Positions 5,366-12,571 of a DNA stretch of 12,571 nucleotides are shown here, one piece after another. The notes under the pieces are model-generated. The model was not told the DNA's origin, did not search any database, and saw only the letters and a list, made by a program, of their open reading frames with translations. A program made the position numbers and the translations under genes. Positions within the stretch are counted from its first letter, which is position 1. Each line of letters begins with the position of its first letter. This DNA comes from DAOTWY01 sp003696565 (GTDB lineage: Bacteria > Chloroflexota > Anaerolineae > Aggregatilineales > Phototrophicaceae). The stretch is taken from NCBI GenBank assembly GCA_034435635.1, contig DAOTWY010000013.1, forward strand, positions 1-12,571, written 5' to 3'.

Positions 5366-7535
5366 AGAACACCCTCTTTTCAAATACACTACGTTGCAAC
5401 TGAGTTAAGATCAGAATAACCATGAACAAGATAATTGCCTGGGCTGCTGCCTCACCGTAATTTTGTTGCATACGGAAGGTGTCAAAAATGACCAGCCCCG
5501 CCGTATCTAATGTTCCTTGTGCAGATGGTGTGCGGATGACGAACAGCGTGTTAAATGCTTGGAATGTACCAATAAAACCCAGGATGGATAAATAAAACGT
5601 AATCGGTGAAAGCAAGGGCAGGGTAATGAAGCGGAACAGATGCCATTGACTTGCCCCGTCTACCTTTGCCGCTTCATATAAATCGTTCGGAATGCCACCT
5701 AATCCCGCTAAGAAGATGACGGCGTTGTACCCCACATACGTCCAGATGCCCAAGATAATCACTGTCACCAAAGCCATACTAGGACCCGCCAAGAAACCCT
5801 CTAAATCCCAACCGAACACGACATTCAAGAAAGGACGCGGTTCATTGACCCAACGCTGTAAAGGCACACCGATTGAATCCAGGAAGGAATTGGCTAAAGA
5901 AGCCTCGCCACCGTTGAAAATCCGCCCAAAAACCACCGCAGACGCAACCGTCGGCGTAACATACGGCAGAAAGAAGACCATCCGATACCATTCTTTGCCA
6001 CGGATGTTTTGGAACAAAACATAAGCCAACGCCAAGCCAAGCAACAACTGAAGCGGAATGCTGCCGAATGCATAGAACACCGTGATCTCTAAACCACGTA
6101 AAAAGTCCTGATCGCGTCGACGCAGCGAGCCGTTCATTTCGTTCCAACCGTATGAAATGACAGCAAAGCTTAAGGCAAGTAATGCCAGGGCAATCATAAA
6201 ACGTGCTAGTGCCCGGCGTGAATCAGGCTGCATGGAATCTGTCCAGAAGCGATATGCTAGCAACAACAGGATAATCCCCAGGAAGAACAGGGAAATATTC
6301 GACCAGATCAGCCCAGAGAACAACTGATTAATTGGCATCCCCGCTGCACGTAGCAGAGTCAGCGAGTCACTGTCGGAAAACGCCAGATGAAAATGCATAT
6401 CACCAATATTCACCGGGATACTAACCGCTGTGAGGGCAAACAAAATTAAAAGACTAAACACATACCCGCGGATGGGTAATGTCTCGTATTCATCGCCCAA
6501 GACATAAACCCCGAAGAAAACACCAAATGTCCCTAGTACAACCTGTAATATGATGACCCCAATAACAACTTGTAGCCAAGAGACATCATTGCCAAACAAT
6601 GTGCCCGCAAAGGGGATACCCACCCCAATGAGCAAGCATGCCATCAAGAACACCCCACTGCCACGAATGGTTAAGTGGACGACTTGCTCAATACGCTTGG
6701 TGATTGGCAAATCTCGTAGGTGTTCGTTATCTTGGATAGATAACAAATACAAGCCTAACATCAACACGATGCCTAAATAGATCGTGATGAGCGTATTCCA
6801 AGAGAAATTCTGTAAGATTGTGCCGATACTGGCTAGAACAACCCCAGCAGAAAACACGCCCCAAATAAGCACACCCACACCGATTAAAGCCGTGAGGGCA
6901 AATAATACTTGTTGAACCACTACGGTTTGCTGCGGTTGATCCGCTGTTGCCTCATGACCGCCTGTGTTCGTCCAAAACCAGAATGCCCCTAGCACAATAA
7001 CAGCCCCTAAAAACATGAGCGTTAATGTGTTCCATGCGCCGTTAATGGCAGCGATGACCAAAGCAATCGCTAAAATAAACAACGCAAATTGCCAGATCAA
7101 AAAAGCACGTGTGCTACGGTCTTTTTTGGGGTTGAATACATTGATCCAAAACATATAGAGAATAAATAATGTTGTGAACCCCAAAAATGTGACTAACAGC
7201 CCGTTCCAACTGCCAATTGCGCTCACTTCATAATGTTGAAAACAACTGCGCAATGACTGCGGGAATTCCCTCACAAAGTGGTTTAGAAAATCCCCAAATT
7301 GTGTGTACTCACTTTCTGGGTCACAGAAGAAGGTTGAGCGTTGAATCTTCCAACGGTGCAAGCTCATATAAAAAGCATAACCAATTGGAAAAATACCAAA
7401 AATAAAGATCAATAACATTGCCGGCGCAACAAACAAATAACCTGTGATCGTGTCTCGGATGACTTCAGGCTTAAAACGCCGGGGACGAGGGATCGCCCGT
7501 GTTGTTGTATGGGTTAATTCTTTTGTGGTCGTCAC
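5358..7535 (-). CDS. Sugar ABC transporter permease, MalF type, with a large repeated membrane insertion
   Basis: A permease of about 725 residues, more than twice the usual 290-330 for MalF-like sugar permeases. Seen: the typical first helix (GYLFVAPAMLLIFIFGIFPIGYAFYMSLHRW region, 32-62), then about 410 residues of extra membrane sequence, then the permease core from DFLRGLEITVFYAF (477-490), including RMVFFLPYVTP (518-528), the EAA loop LYEAAKVDGASQWHLF (619-634; Glu621, Gly627) and LPLLSP (639-644). The insert has about ten hydrophobic helices and recurring motifs: SWNGLLVTFLG (109-119), AWNTLTLMFLG (167-177), SWNTLITIYLG (245-255), SWLQVVIGVII (319-329), IWSNISLFFLG (410-420). I chose the GTG start at 7535 because GAGG lies eight bases upstream; the ATGs at 7577 and 7553 lack ribosome sites, and the first lies at the likely transcription start. 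The gene opens the permease unit downstream of pgmB. Confidence 0.92.
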   Translation of the reverse strand: MTTTKELTHTTTRAIPRPRRFKPEVIRDTITGYLFVAPAMLLIFIFGIFPIGYAFYMSLHRWKIQRSTFFCDPESEYTQFGDFLNHFVREFPQSLRSCFQHYEVSAIGSWNGLLVTFLGFTTLFILYMFWINVFNPKKDRSTRAFLIWQFALFILAIALVIAAINGAWNTLTLMFLGAVIVLGAFWFWTNTGGHEATADQPQQTVVVQQVLFALTALIGVGVLIWGVFSAGVVLASIGTILQNFSWNTLITIYLGIVLMLGLYLLSIQDNEHLRDLPITKRIEQVVHLTIRGSGVFLMACLLIGVGIPFAGTLFGNDVSWLQVVIGVIILQVVLGTFGVFFGVYVLGDEYETLPIRGYVFSLLILFALTAVSIPVNIGDMHFHLAFSDSDSLTLLRAAGMPINQLFSGLIWSNISLFFLGIILLLLAYRFWTDSMQPDSRRALARFMIALALLALSFAVISYGWNEMNGSLRRRDQDFLRGLEITVFYAFGSIPLQLLLGLALAYVLFQNIRGKEWYRMVFFLPYVTPTVASAVVFGRIFNGGEASLANSFLDSIGVPLQRWVNEPRPFLNVVFGWDLEGFLAGPSMALVTVIILGIWTYVGYNAVIFLAGLGGIPNDLYEAAKVDGASQWHLFRFITLPLLSPITFYLSILGFIGTFQAFNTLFVIRTPSAQGTLDTAGLVIFDTFRMQQNYGEAAAQAIILFMVILILTQLQRSVFEKRVFYG

Positions 7536-7583
7536 GTGATAATCCTCAAACATTCCACAACTGGCAAACGTTAACAAATGTGC

Positions 7584-7612
7584 ATTATGAACGTGTTAAG
7601 AAGCATTTAACG
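7584..7612 (-). promoter_or_regulatory. Candidate promoter and inverted repeat upstream of the permease operon
   Basis: On the minus strand, CATAAT (7589-7584) is a possible -10, with start near 7577; a -35 about 17 bases upstream is poor. The region holds GTTAA-n7-TTAAC (7595-7611) and TGTTAAGAA (7594-7602), the latter identical to the word at the binding-protein promoter. A weak -35 overlapped by an inverted repeat would fit an activator-dependent promoter, but this is inference. Confidence 0.4.
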
Positions 7613-7672
7613 CGCCTGGTGCGTTTAGATTTTAACCAGATTAAAAGATACACACAAAAATTTGTTGCTGCC

Positions 7673-8320
7673 CTAAAATTGTTCAAACTGCTCTAAGATC
7701 ATCTGAAGTGAAACATTTTCCAATGTCTGATAACGAAGATGAGCATGGCGCACCTCATCCTCACCGATGCCGACTGTCCAAAATCCGGCGTGCAAAGCAG
7801 CTTGAATACCACTGAATGAGTCTTCAAAAACAATTGTTTGTTTGATATGCGTGTGTAAATACCCTGCTACCCAGATGAATAAATCCGGCGCGGGTTTTGG
7901 ATTAACCGCTGAATAAGCATCTCCAACCACTTCAAAATAATCGAGTAATTGTAATTTCGCGAGTACAGCACGCGCATTGCGACTGGCGGAAGCCACTCCC
8001 AACTTTATCCCTGCATCACGGGCTTGATCTAATATGTCGCTGATGCCAGGTAAACGGTCTGCTGGTGACATCTGTTGCAACAGTTCATGATAATAGGCGT
8101 TTTTACGGCGCAACCAATCTGCCTCTTGCTCGGGGGTAATTTTAAGCCCATTGAGAAATCGCTTAAGGCTTTCCATTCGGTTGACCCCACGCAGACGATG
8201 ATTCGCCTCACGAGAAAAGGGTATACCCTCCTCATCAGCCAGCCGCTGCCAGGAAAGATAGTGAAACTCAGCGGAGGTATTCGTGATAACACCATCCAAA
8301 TCAAAAATCAACGCCTGCAC
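7673..8320 (-). CDS. pgmB: Beta-phosphoglucomutase (HAD superfamily)
   Basis: A 215-residue HAD phosphatase-fold mutase converting beta-D-glucose-1-phosphate to glucose-6-phosphate, the step after phosphorolysis of maltose, trehalose, kojibiose or similar sugars. Seen: FDLDGVIT (6-13) with nucleophile Asp7 and acid/base Asp9; the cap-domain segment AEFHYLSWQRLA (17-28) and RGVNRMESL (44-52), closely resembling the Lactococcus enzyme's cap, with an Arg in the phosphate-binding position (Arg44); ASASRNA (110-116), motif II; NPKPAPD (140-146) with Lys142; and FEDSFSGIQAA (165-175) with Glu166 and Asp167 for magnesium. Length is normal. The start is GTG at 8320 with AAGGA nine bases upstream. It lies directly upstream of the permeases and has its own promoter candidate, which ties it to sugar uptake. 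A general HAD phosphatase is possible, but the cap motifs favour beta-phosphoglucomutase. Confidence 0.88.
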   Translation of the reverse strand: MQALIFDLDGVITNTSAEFHYLSWQRLADEEGIPFSREANHRLRGVNRMESLKRFLNGLKITPEQEADWLRRKNAYYHELLQQMSPADRLPGISDILDQARDAGIKLGVASASRNARAVLAKLQLLDYFEVVGDAYSAVNPKPAPDLFIWVAGYLHTHIKQTIVFEDSFSGIQAALHAGFWTVGIGEDEVRHAHLRYQTLENVSLQMILEQFEQF

Positions 8321-8368
8321 GATTCAGGTTCCTTTAGTTGTTATATCAGCATGTTTGTGCATCTGTTC

Positions 8369-8397
8369 ATTGTGGAGCGTGAGGCGGGAAATGACAA
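8369..8397 (-). promoter_or_regulatory. Candidate sigma70-type promoter of pgmB
   Basis: On the minus strand, TTGTCA (8397-8392) and CACAAT (8374-8369) are spaced by exactly 17 bases. The start would be near 8362, giving a leader of about 40 bases to the GTG at 8320. It lies just after the hairpin that may end the CoA-transferase unit. Confidence 0.5.
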
Positions 8398-8412
8398 GAT
8401 GAATTTTGAGGA

Positions 8413-8431
8413 AGGGGCATGGTTAGCCCCT
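8413..8431 (-). terminator. Possible weak terminator after the CoA-transferase gene
   Basis: AGGGGC (8413-8418) pairs with GCCCCT (8426-8431) around a 7-base loop, 6 bases after the stop codon on the minus strand. The downstream tail on the minus strand is TTCCTCAAAATT, a poor T run, so termination may be partial. Confidence 0.4.
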
Positions 8432-8436
8432 GTGTT

Positions 8437-9789
8437 TTAAAATACCCCACCGATGTAATTTTGTTCACGAGCATACCGCAACAAATCTTCCCGGAAGTCA
8501 GGATGTGCGATATTGACCAAGGCATGAACACGCTCAGATATTTTACGCCCCCACAAATCCGCTACGCCGTATTCTGTCGCCACAAAATGAACATCATAGC
8601 GTGTGGTAACAACCCCAGCCCCGGGCTTTAACTGAGGTACAATCCGGCTGATCGTGTCGTTTTTGGCAGTGCTAGGTAATGCAATAAACGTCATCCCGCC
8701 TTCACTACGCGCTGCACCACGTACAAAATCTAACTGACCACCCGCACCAGAATAAAACATAGTACCAATGCTATCGGCACAAATCTGACCGGTTATATCA
8801 ACTTCCAGCGCGGAATTGATGGAGACCATCTTGTAATTTTGGGCGATCACAAACGGATCATTGACGTATGCGGTGGGATGAATTTCAAAAATAGGATTGT
8901 CATGAATATAATCATATAGCTTGCGTGTGCCTAACACAAAACCCGCCACCACTTTGCCCGGATGGATAGATTTCATGGCGTTGTTGATAACCCCTTTTTC
9001 GATCATATCCATCACCCCGTCAGAGAATAATTCAGTATGTACGCCGAGATTAGCGTGGTTTGTTAGGCGGCGTAGTACCGCATCCGGTATTCCCCCAATA
9101 CCAAGCTGAAGTGTTGCCCCATCGGGAATCAGCTCGGCAATATGAGCTGCAATTTTATCTTGTATGGGGTCTGGGGCGGGTGGTTGCAATTCCGGCAGCT
9201 GATAATCTACCTCAATAAAATAGTTGATTTTATCGACATGGATAAAACTATCACCCAGTGTGCGCGGCATATTCGGGTTGATCTCCGCGATGACGACCCC
9301 CGCCGTTTCTGCTGCTGTTTTAGATACACCAACCTCTACACCATAAGAACAAAATCCATGCACGTCTGGCGGGCTAACTTGAATGACGGCAATATCCAGA
9401 ATCAACCGCCCAGAGGTAAACAGCTTCGGAATTTCAGAGAGTAGTACCGGCGTGAAATCTGCCAACCCTTTGGATATTGGCTTACGCAGGTTTGGGGCAA
9501 TAAACAGGCTGTTGATGCGGATGTGTTCTGCCATCTCCTCAGTGATATAATCCCCTGGACCTAAACCAAGCAACTGCACCACTTCCACATTCTGGACTTC
9601 TTCATAACGAGCGACCAAAGCCTTTAGGAATTCAATAGGCGTGGAACAATTGCCCGTGAGGAAAACACGCTGCCCCGATTTAACCATCCCCGCCGCCTCT
9701 TGGGCGGAAATAATTCGCTCTCTCCAGCTTTGGCTCGCCCCTTTACGGTCTTTTTGAATATTGGAGTTTTGAATTTTACTGGTTAACAT
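8437..9789 (-). CDS. Acetyl-CoA hydrolase/transferase family CoA-transferase (4-hydroxybutyrate CoA-transferase-like)
   Basis: A 450-residue family I-type CoA-transferase that moves CoA between carboxylic acids through a glutamyl-CoA intermediate; relatives act on 4-hydroxybutyrate, acetate, succinate or butyrate. Seen: an N-terminal half with SGQRVFLTGNCSTP (38-51) and SPPDVHGFCSYG (139-150); then LQLGIGGIPDAV (227-238), a glycine-rich motif; HTELFSDGVMDMIEKG (251-266), with the likely catalytic Glu253; and YSGAGGQLDFVRGAARSEGG (346-365), typical of the C-terminal domain. Length matches the family (430-460). The start at 9789 has AAAGG seven bases upstream. It follows the DHOD-like gene by 22 bases and nifJ before that, so acetyl-CoA made by the oxidoreductase could be its CoA donor, with acetate released. 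The exact acids cannot be read from sequence. Confidence 0.9.
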   Translation of the reverse strand: MLTSKIQNSNIQKDRKGASQSWRERIISAQEAAGMVKSGQRVFLTGNCSTPIEFLKALVARYEEVQNVEVVQLLGLGPGDYITEEMAEHIRINSLFIAPNLRKPISKGLADFTPVLLSEIPKLFTSGRLILDIAVIQVSPPDVHGFCSYGVEVGVSKTAAETAGVVIAEINPNMPRTLGDSFIHVDKINYFIEVDYQLPELQPPAPDPIQDKIAAHIAELIPDGATLQLGIGGIPDAVLRRLTNHANLGVHTELFSDGVMDMIEKGVINNAMKSIHPGKVVAGFVLGTRKLYDYIHDNPIFEIHPTAYVNDPFVIAQNYKMVSINSALEVDITGQICADSIGTMFYSGAGGQLDFVRGAARSEGGMTFIALPSTAKNDTISRIVPQLKPGAGVVTTRYDVHFVATEYGVADLWGRKISERVHALVNIAHPDFREDLLRYAREQNYIGGVF

Positions 9790-9811
9790 TTGTAAACCTT
9801 TCGATGATTAT

Positions 9812-10813
9812 TTATCGATATTCTGGGGGTAAGCTGCTGACTGCCCGGATATATTGTGCCCGTTCAAAACTAGCATCATCGCCAGATTTCAATTGACTCA
9901 TGCTGCCACGCATTTGAGAAACAGATTCATACTCATGCTCTTGCATCCACGTTATCAGGTCATGTTGCACAGTTTGCAAGTGGTCGATGCCATACTTTAA
10001 CAATGCAGAAGCCATCATCGTGACACTCGCGCCAACCATCAGCATTTTGATAACATCTTCCGCTTGGTGAATACCACTAGTGGCAGCCAAATCTGCTTTG
10101 AGTTTGCCGTATAAAATACCAATCCAGCGCAAGGGCAGGCGTAACGCTTGCGGCGTACTTAGCAAAACATGCGGATACACCTCCAGTGTTTCGATGTTAA
10201 TATCTGGCTGATAAAAGCGATTAAACAGCACCAACCCATCCGCCCCGGCTTGTTCAAGTTGCTTTGCCATATATGCCATATTGCTAAAAAACGGGCTGAT
10301 TTTAACCGCAACCGGAATATTGATCGTCTGTTTCACTGCTTGCACGATGTCAAGATACTCTTGCTCAATTTCCGCTGAGGATTTGGTCATATCTGTTGCG
10401 ATCTTATAGATGTTTAGCTCCAGTGCATCTGCTCCAGCTTGTTCAATCTGTTTGGCGAAGTCCGTCCACCCGCCTAAAGATGACCCATTTAAGCTGGCGA
10501 TGACCGGAATATCTAACGCACGCTTGGCAGCTTGGATATGCTCCAAATATTTTTCTGGACCCGTATAGTCGGTCTCAATTTCTGGAAAGAAAGAAAGCGA
10601 TTCTGGAAACTGTTCATTATGGAACTCTGTGTGATAATACAGCTCCATTTGCTCGGTTTTAATCTGCTCCTCAAAAAGGGAATAAAGGACGATCGCCGCC
10701 GCGCCGCTGTCTTCCATTTTACGCAGGTTATTCAGGTCTTCTGATAAAGGGTTGGCAGAAACAACCAGTGGTGATTTTAATGCCAGCCCCAGATAGTTCG
10801 TTTTTAAATCCAT
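9812..10813 (-). CDS. Dihydroorotate dehydrogenase-like flavoprotein, nifJ-associated, probably not PyrD
   Basis: A 333-residue TIM-barrel protein of the dihydroorotate dehydrogenase-like group often found beside nifJ. Seen: an N-terminal strand SPLVVSANPLSED (14-26); ASLNG (106-110); ALELNIY (130-136) where true enzymes have ELNxSCPN; VAVKISPFFSN (168-178) with the FMN-contacting Lys171; GADGLVLFNRF (190-200); and a C-terminal phosphate-binding segment SGIHQAEDVIKMLMVGASV (246-264). The loop that carries the catalytic cysteine in class 1 enzymes (SCPN) is replaced by IYKIAT, and the protein has no cysteine at all. FMN binding is therefore likely, but dihydroorotate oxidation by the usual route is not. 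It follows nifJ by 63 bases and precedes the CoA-transferase by 22, so it probably has a role tied to pyruvate oxidation or redox balance, which is unknown. GGAG lies nine bases before the ATG. Confidence 0.85.
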   Translation of the reverse strand: MDLKTNYLGLALKSPLVVSANPLSEDLNNLRKMEDSGAAAIVLYSLFEEQIKTEQMELYYHTEFHNEQFPESLSFFPEIETDYTGPEKYLEHIQAAKRALDIPVIASLNGSSLGGWTDFAKQIEQAGADALELNIYKIATDMTKSSAEIEQEYLDIVQAVKQTINIPVAVKISPFFSNMAYMAKQLEQAGADGLVLFNRFYQPDINIETLEVYPHVLLSTPQALRLPLRWIGILYGKLKADLAATSGIHQAEDVIKMLMVGASVTMMASALLKYGIDHLQTVQHDLITWMQEHEYESVSQMRGSMSQLKSGDDASFERAQYIRAVSSLPPEYR

Positions 10814-10840
10814 GTTTCGTCACTCCATAGTTACCCGGTC

Positions 10841-10864
10841 AGGGGTACAAAACACTGTACCCCT
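10841..10864. other. Intercistronic hairpin between nifJ and the DHOD-like gene
   Basis: AGGGGTAC (10841-10848) pairs perfectly with GTACCCCT (10857-10864) around an 8-base loop. On the minus strand no T run follows (GACCGGG), so it is unlikely to end transcription. It may be an mRNA stability or processing element that sets different levels for nifJ and the downstream genes. Confidence 0.55.
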
Positions 10865-10876
10865 ATCTAAACCCAC

Positions 10877-12571
10877 TTATTCACTTGACTGATGCCCATT
10901 GAGATTAAAAGGACGTGTTGCTAAATATTCATACATTGCCCAACGTTCTTCCACGTCCATTTGCGCGGCTTCTGCTAACCATTTCGCACGCTCAGGGTCG
11001 CTTTTGGTCAATATCTTGAAGCGATTCTGCATATTCAGATATTCTGAAACATGTGTTTTGGGCTTGCGTGAATCTAAGATCAGCGGGTTTTTACCTTGGG
11101 CGGCTAAGGTGGGATTATACCGATACAAAATCCATTCTCCGCTGTCTACTGCGATTTTTTGATCACTCATGGCGGTGGTCATGTTGATGCCATGTGCAAT
11201 ACAGTGACTATAAGCGATAATGATCGATGGTCCTGGGTATGCTTCTGCCTCTAGGAAAACCTGTAGAGTATGTTGATCGCGCGCACCCATCGCCACATAG
11301 GCAACATAAACATTGCCATAACTCATCGCCATTAACCCCAGGTCTTTCTTACGAGAGGGTTTACCAGCAGCGGCGAATTTGGCAACAGCAGCGCGAGGGG
11401 TCGCTTTAGAAGCTTGCCCGCCTGTGTTGGAATATACCTCTGTATCTAACACCAGGATATTTATGTCTTTACCGCTTGCCAGCACATGGTCTAACCCGCC
11501 AAAACCGATGTCATATGCCCAACCGTCGCCGCCGATAATCCAGACACTCTTTTTCACCAGCATATCCGCCAGGGATTCAAGCCGGCGGGCGGCATCACCT
11601 TCAATTTTCGCGAGCCGTGTTTTCAGCTCTGCCACGCGCTGACGCTGTTCATAGATACCCGCCTCGTCACTTTGATCAGCGTTGAGAATGTCGTCTGTTA
11701 AATCTGCACCAACCGCATCCCTTAGCCCACTCAGTAACTCACGCGCGAACTCGGTCTTTTTATCCAATGACACGCGCATCCCCAAGCCGAACTCCGCATT
11801 ATCTTCAAATAACGAATTTGACCAAGCAGGACCGCGCCCATTCTCATCCGATGACCAGGGGGTGGTGGGCAAGTTTCCGCCATAAATCGACGAGCAGCCT
11901 GTCGCATTTGCCACAACCATGCGATCACCAAATAGCTGGGTTGCTAATTTGATATAGGGTGTCTCTCCACAGCCAGCACATGCGCCAGAAAATTCAAACA
12001 AGGGGCGTTGAATTTGTTGCTGACGAATGGTGTTGACTTTGATCTGACGGCGATCTAAGTCTGGGATACTCATAAAGAAATCCCAATTTTCCGCTTCTTG
12101 CTGGCGGATAGGCGGCTGTGGTTGCATATTAATAGCTTTTCGTCCGGCTGCGGATTTGTCTTTGGCGGGGCAAATATCCACACAAATGCCGCAAGCGGTG
12201 CAATCTTCTGGTGCGACCTGAATGGTGTATTTCATGCCTGCCCATTCTTTATCACGCACATCCGTCGCTTTGAAGCTTGCTGGTGCATTAGCTAAAACAG
12301 CCTCATCATAAGTTTTGATGCGAATAACTGCATGAGGGCAGACCATCGCACATTTACCGCATTGAATACAAATATCAGGTTCCCAAACAGGGATTTCCGC
12401 TGCCAGGTTGCGCTTTTCATATTGGGCGGTGCCGCTAGGATAAGTACCGTCGGCAGGTAACGCACTGACTGGAATATAATCGCCTTTGCCTGCCGCCATC
12501 GCCCCCAAAACATCCCGCACGAAAACCGGCGCATTTTGACGAATAGCAGGCACAGTGACCGTTTCGCTTTC
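10877..12571 (-). CDS. nifJ: Pyruvate:ferredoxin (flavodoxin) oxidoreductase, C-terminal half; 5' end beyond the right edge
   Basis: The last 564 residues of a homodimeric pyruvate:ferredoxin oxidoreductase (full length usually near 1,170-1,200), which oxidises pyruvate with CoA to acetyl-CoA and CO2 and reduces ferredoxin or flavodoxin. The frame is open to the window edge; the GTG at 12553 is internal. Counting from that codon, seen: two [4Fe-4S] motifs of the ferredoxin domain, CIQCGKCAMVC (62-72) and CTACGICVDIC (118-128); a third cluster ligand set CAGC (192-195), Cys220 and Cys451, as in the crystallised Desulfovibrio enzyme; the thiamine-diphosphate/Mg site GDGWAYDIGFGG (342-353) with Asn376; and the conserved end segment around GEWILYRYNP. 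The first half (pyruvate-binding and gamma-like domains) is outside. It heads the unit with the DHOD-like and CoA-transferase genes. All expected ligands are present, so the visible half looks functional. Confidence 0.97.
   Translation of the reverse strand, partial: ESETVTVPAIRQNAPVFVRDVLGAMAAGKGDYIPVSALPADGTYPSGTAQYEKRNLAAEIPVWEPDICIQCGKCAMVCPHAVIRIKTYDEAVLANAPASFKATDVRDKEWAGMKYTIQVAPEDCTACGICVDICPAKDKSAAGRKAINMQPQPPIRQQEAENWDFFMSIPDLDRRQIKVNTIRQQQIQRPLFEFSGACAGCGETPYIKLATQLFGDRMVVANATGCSSIYGGNLPTTPWSSDENGRGPAWSNSLFEDNAEFGLGMRVSLDKKTEFARELLSGLRDAVGADLTDDILNADQSDEAGIYEQRQRVAELKTRLAKIEGDAARRLESLADMLVKKSVWIIGGDGWAYDIGFGGLDHVLASGKDINILVLDTEVYSNTGGQASKATPRAAVAKFAAAGKPSRKKDLGLMAMSYGNVYVAYVAMGARDQHTLQVFLEAEAYPGPSIIIAYSHCIAHGINMTTAMSDQKIAVDSGEWILYRYNPTLAAQGKNPLILDSRKPKTHVSEYLNMQNRFKILTKSDPERAKWLAEAAQMDVEERWAMYEYLATRPFNLNGHQSSE

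Noticed and set aside
5692..6024. Plus-strand open frame of about 110 codons inside the MalF-type permease
   Set aside because: It lies wholly antisense to a well-supported membrane-protein gene, has no recognisable domain and no clear ribosome site; it is a shadow frame.
7536..7577. Upstream ATG starts (7577, 7553) for the MalF-type permease
   Set aside because: Neither has a good ribosome site, and the first lies where transcription probably begins; the GTG at 7535 has GAGG eight bases upstream.
8075..8440. Plus-strand open frame of about 121 codons across pgmB and the following gap
   Set aside because: It is antisense to pgmB and its promoter region, with low-complexity composition and no family features.
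9812..10813. Annotation as dihydroorotate dehydrogenase PyrD
   Set aside because: The SCPN catalytic loop is absent and the gene sits with nifJ rather than with pyrimidine genes.
1..12571. A defence system, CRISPR array, prophage or tRNA/rRNA genes
   Set aside because: No repeat-spacer pattern, phage structural gene, toxin-antitoxin pair or tRNA-like fold was seen; apart from the IS end, the genes are metabolic or transport genes plus one SET protein.

Overview
The window looks like a bacterial chromosome segment from a heterotroph with anaerobic or fermentative pyruvate metabolism. A member of the Chloroflexota (Anaerolineae-like) is my best guess. The guess rests on gene style: a sugar ABC transporter without its own ATPase, a pyruvate:ferredoxin oxidoreductase, a nifJ-linked dihydroorotate-dehydrogenase-like protein and AT-rich intergenic regions. 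No rRNA or other phylogenetic marker is present, so the assignment is inference.

Layout. Positions 1-89 hold the right-hand tail of an IS200/IS605-type element: the last codons of a TnpB-like gene overlapping a three-hairpin RNA scaffold. About 250 bases without a gene follow. Two plus-strand genes come next, a small SET-domain protein (344-799) and a short-form Orn/Lys/Arg decarboxylase (892-2388). They converge on a long minus-strand series at a strong hairpin terminator (2433-2457).

Read in their own direction, the minus-strand genes are: nifJ (3' half, running off the right edge), a dihydroorotate-dehydrogenase-like gene and a 4-hydroxybutyrate/acetate-type CoA-transferase, which form one likely unit (pyruvate to acetyl-CoA to an acid or CoA exchange); then beta-phosphoglucomutase with its own promoter candidate; then two sugar ABC permeases that overlap by 8 bases and end at a very clear terminator (4018-4044); then the substrate-binding protein with its own promoter and terminator. 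Beta-phosphoglucomutase beside the importer suggests uptake of an alpha-glucoside that is cleaved by a phosphorylase to beta-glucose-1-phosphate. Neither a phosphorylase nor an ATPase gene is in the window.

The most unusual item is the MalF-type permease. It is about 725 residues rather than about 300, because some 410 residues with about ten extra membrane helices sit between its first helix and the permease core. The insert appears to be built from about five diverged copies of a two-helix unit marked by a W-N-x-L type motif. The partner MalG-type permease also carries an extra N-terminal block of about four membrane helices. Also of interest are the TnpB RNA scaffold with its predicted guide, a sequence motif shared by the permease and binding-protein promoters, the lack of a lipobox in the binding protein, and the loss of the catalytic cysteine loop in the DHOD-like protein.
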